Source: Utricularia gibba (lineage: Eukaryota; Streptophyta; Magnoliopsida; Lamiales; Lentibulariaceae). Taken from it: a DNA stretch of 20,617 bases. The stretch spans positions 1 through 20,617 of the forward strand of contig NEEC01000138.1 of the NCBI GenBank assembly GCA_002189035.1, given 5' to 3'. The notes below the pieces were generated by a model. It searched no databases, was not told the DNA's origin, and worked only from the letters and a program-made list of their open reading frames with translations. Both the position numbers and the translations under genes were made by a program. This document shows, in pieces, positions 18,726-20,617 of this stretch; the first letter of the stretch is position 1, and each line of letters starts with the position of its first letter.

Positions 18726-19328
18726 AGGAGTCGAACAACCTTGGGTCGGATTTGGGGCTGCTCACTGCCGACATCCTAACTTCAATAAAGTGCCATCTCA
18801 CGCATTTTTCGTCGAATAGGACCCGATTGGGCTCGAACCGGGATGTCGAACCGAACCCTTGGTGCCGGACGAACTTCCCAACTATGAACGAGCGACCCAC
18901 GCAAAATAACTTGACAAGACATTTTCCATTCAGGAAACCCAACGTTGTCAGCTAGACTGCCGAAAACCCAACGTAATAAATGGATCACTTTTTTCCCGGG
19001 CCCGATATCGAAATGATGAACTATGACAAGCCCGAGCCCGACCCGACCTTTCCGCCCTGCCGATCCTGGTGCCCCTCGAGAGCGCCTCCTCGAGAGAAAT
19101 ATAAAGCTCACGATGGATGGAGAAAGGAGTCGAACAACCTTGGGTTCGGATGAACTTCCCAACGAAAGCACCCACCAAAAACGACAAGCTTTCCTTCAGA
19201 AACAATGTAGGCAGCTGCCGAAAACCCAACGTTAATAAATGGATCACTTTTTTGCCGGGCTACAAATGACTATGGGCCCGAGCCCGACCCGACCTCCGGC
19301 CATCCTAGTGCGATTTTGTGGTTGAAAA
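18726..19328 (+). repeat. Disrupted segment with insertion-bearing variant
   Basis: The anchor is next seen at 19329. An abridged A is followed by a second A with extra bases (ATAAAGTGCCATCTCACGCATTTTTCGTCGAATAGG) and GGGCTCGAACCGGGATGTCGAACC, then CTTCCCAACTATGAACGAGCGACCC, GACAAGACATTTTCCATTCAG and a B start. These carry insertions relative to the standard unit, while most other irregular segments carry deletions. A near-normal B follows at 18960-19110 with GATATCGAAATGATGAACTATGACAAGCCC inside, then an abridged A and an intact A end and B from 19145 to 19300. Confidence 0.75.
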
Positions 19329-20617
19329 CCATTTGGGTGCTCATGACATCCTAACTTCAATAAATGCATCACGATTTTCGTGAATAGGACCCGATTGGGC
19401 TCAGGAGTCGAACCGAACCTTGGTCCGGAAAACCCAACGAACACTTTCCCAAAACTATGAACCCGAGCACCCACCAAAAACGTGGACCAAGACATTTTCC
19501 ATTCAGAAACGAACATTGGGTAGAACAGAACTGCCGAAACACAGCCCGAAAACCCAACGTTAATAAATGGATCACTTTTTTTGCCGGGCTACAAATGACT
19601 ATGGGCCCGAGCCCGACCCGACCCGGCCCGATCCTGGTGCCCCTCGAGAGCGCCTCCTCAAATATAAAGCTTGTGGATGAGAAAACCATTTGGGTGCTCA
19701 TGACATCCTAACTTCAATAAATGCATCACGATTTTCGTCGAATAGGACCCGATTGGCTCAGGAGTCGAACCGAACCTTGGGTCCGGACGAACTTCCCAAC
19801 GAAAGCACCCAACCAAAAACGACAAGCTTTTCCTTCAGAAACCATGTAGGCAGCTGCCGAAAACCCAACGTTAATAAATGGATCACTTTTTTGCCGGGCT
19901 ACAAATGACTGGGCCGAGCCCGACCCGACCTCCGGCCCGATCCTGGTGCCCCTCGAGAGCGCCTCCTCAAATATAAAGCTTGTGGATGAGAAAACCATTT
20001 GGGGTGCTCATGACATCCTAACTTCAAAAATGCATCACGATTTTCGTCGAATAGGACCGATTGGGCTCAGGAGTCGAACCGAACCTTGGGTCCGGACGAA
20101 CTTCCCAATGAAAGCACCCACCAAAAACGACAAGCTTTTCCTTCAGAAACCATGTAGGCAGCTGCCGAAAACCCAACGTTAATAAATGGATCACTTTTTT
20201 TCCCGGGCTACAAATGACTATGGGCCCGAGCCCGACCCGACCTCCGGCCCGATCCTGGTGCCCTCGAGAGCGCCTCCTCAAATATAAAGCTTGTGGATGA
20301 GAAAACCATTTGGGGTGCTCATGACATCCTAACTTCAATAAATGCATCACGATTTTCGTCGAATAGGACCCGATTGGGCTCAGGAGTCGAACCGAACCTT
20401 GGTCCGGACGAACTTCCCAATGAAAGCACCCAACCAAAAACGACAAGCTTTTCCTTCAGAAACCATGTAGCAGCTGCCGAAAACCCAACGTTAATAAATG
20501 ATCACTTTTTTTGCCGGGCTACAAATGACTATGGCCCGAGCCCGACCCGACCTCCGCCCGATCCTGGTGCCCCTCGAGAGCGCCTCCTCAAATAAAAAGC
20601 ATGTGTTGAGAAAAACC
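19329..20617 (+). repeat. Terminal block: four units, first with an irregular middle
   Basis: Anchors are at 19329, 19686, 19995 and 20306, and the window ends at the start of another unit (20616). The first unit is 357 bp: its middle (about 19425-19555) has inserted bases, including AACTATGAAC and GACATTTTCCATTCAG, matching the variant at 18880-18933. The remaining units are regular (309-311 bp), with minor deletions such as TCAAAAATGCATC at 20026. Confidence 0.92.

Larger units (their letters stand above)
1..20617 (+). repeat. Tandem satellite array, ~314-bp unit, fills the window
   Basis: The same unit recurs head to tail in one orientation across the whole window. Anchored on CCATTTGG (or its one-base variants), consecutive starts in regular stretches are 303-315 bp apart, and 314 bp in the cleanest copies. 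I count about 59 anchored units, plus shortened ones lacking the anchor. Both window ends fall inside the array, near the start of monomer A, so no flanking DNA is seen. Differences between regular units are mostly one- to three-base length changes at a limited set of sites, with few substitutions (a recurrent one is AACGAAAG versus AATGAAAG). Open frames occur on both strands and in several frames of every unit, they shift at each small indel, and none resembles a known protein, so I call no genes. Established knowledge: arrays like this are usually eukaryotic heterochromatin. I do not recognise the family. Confidence 0.97.

Noticed and set aside
1-20617. CRISPR array
   Set aside because: The repeated unit is about 314 bp and contiguous. 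There are no short direct repeats separated by unique spacers and no cas genes.
1-20617. 5S rDNA or rDNA intergenic-spacer repeats
   Set aside because: I see no 5S gene internal control sequences and no 18S, 5.8S or 25S sequence in the window. Spacer subrepeats cannot be excluded without flanks but are not supported.

Overview
The whole window is one tandem satellite DNA array. I find no protein-coding gene, no rRNA or tRNA gene, no CRISPR array and no recognisable transposon. The unit is about 305-315 bp long (314 bp in the cleanest copies). It recurs head to tail in one orientation from the first base to the last, with about 59 copies anchored by the motif CCATTTGG plus shortened ones. The array runs off both ends, so its true length and flanks are unknown. 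Long, homogeneous, non-coding arrays of this size are typical of eukaryotic nuclear heterochromatin (centromeric, pericentromeric, subtelomeric or sex-chromosome blocks). The unit is roughly half G+C and carries about 20 CpG. I do not recognise the family and cannot name the organism; a plant or other eukaryote with abundant satellite DNA is plausible but not shown.

The 314-bp unit is itself an old dimer. Aligned by hand, the two halves, here called monomer A (158 bp) and monomer B (156 bp), are homologous at roughly 60% identity. Each starts at a HindIII-type AAGCTT, and a shared AATAAATG-ATCAC box lies 157 bp apart in the two halves. The ancestral repeat was therefore about 157 bp, near nucleosome length, and the present unit is an A-B higher-order repeat.

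Layout: 1-7986 holds 26 regular units. 7987-8924 holds a shortened unit and two strongly collapsed ones. 8925-10680 is regular again. 10681-13747 is a mosaic of intact units, collapsed units, A/B hybrids and a single-monomer unit. 13748-15113 is the most homogeneous stretch. 15114-15413 is collapsed, and 15414-16580 is mostly intact with small deletions. 16581-18116 is the most disrupted part. 18117-20617 alternates intact units with irregular ones and ends in regular repeats.

The most interesting feature is the disrupted units. Where I aligned them they are not random: they follow the order of the unit but skip many short blocks, as if abridged, and several share words absent from the intact unit at distant positions. 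This could be a real class of degraded variants or a consensus or assembly artefact, and raw reads would decide. Nothing here supports a protein-based system.
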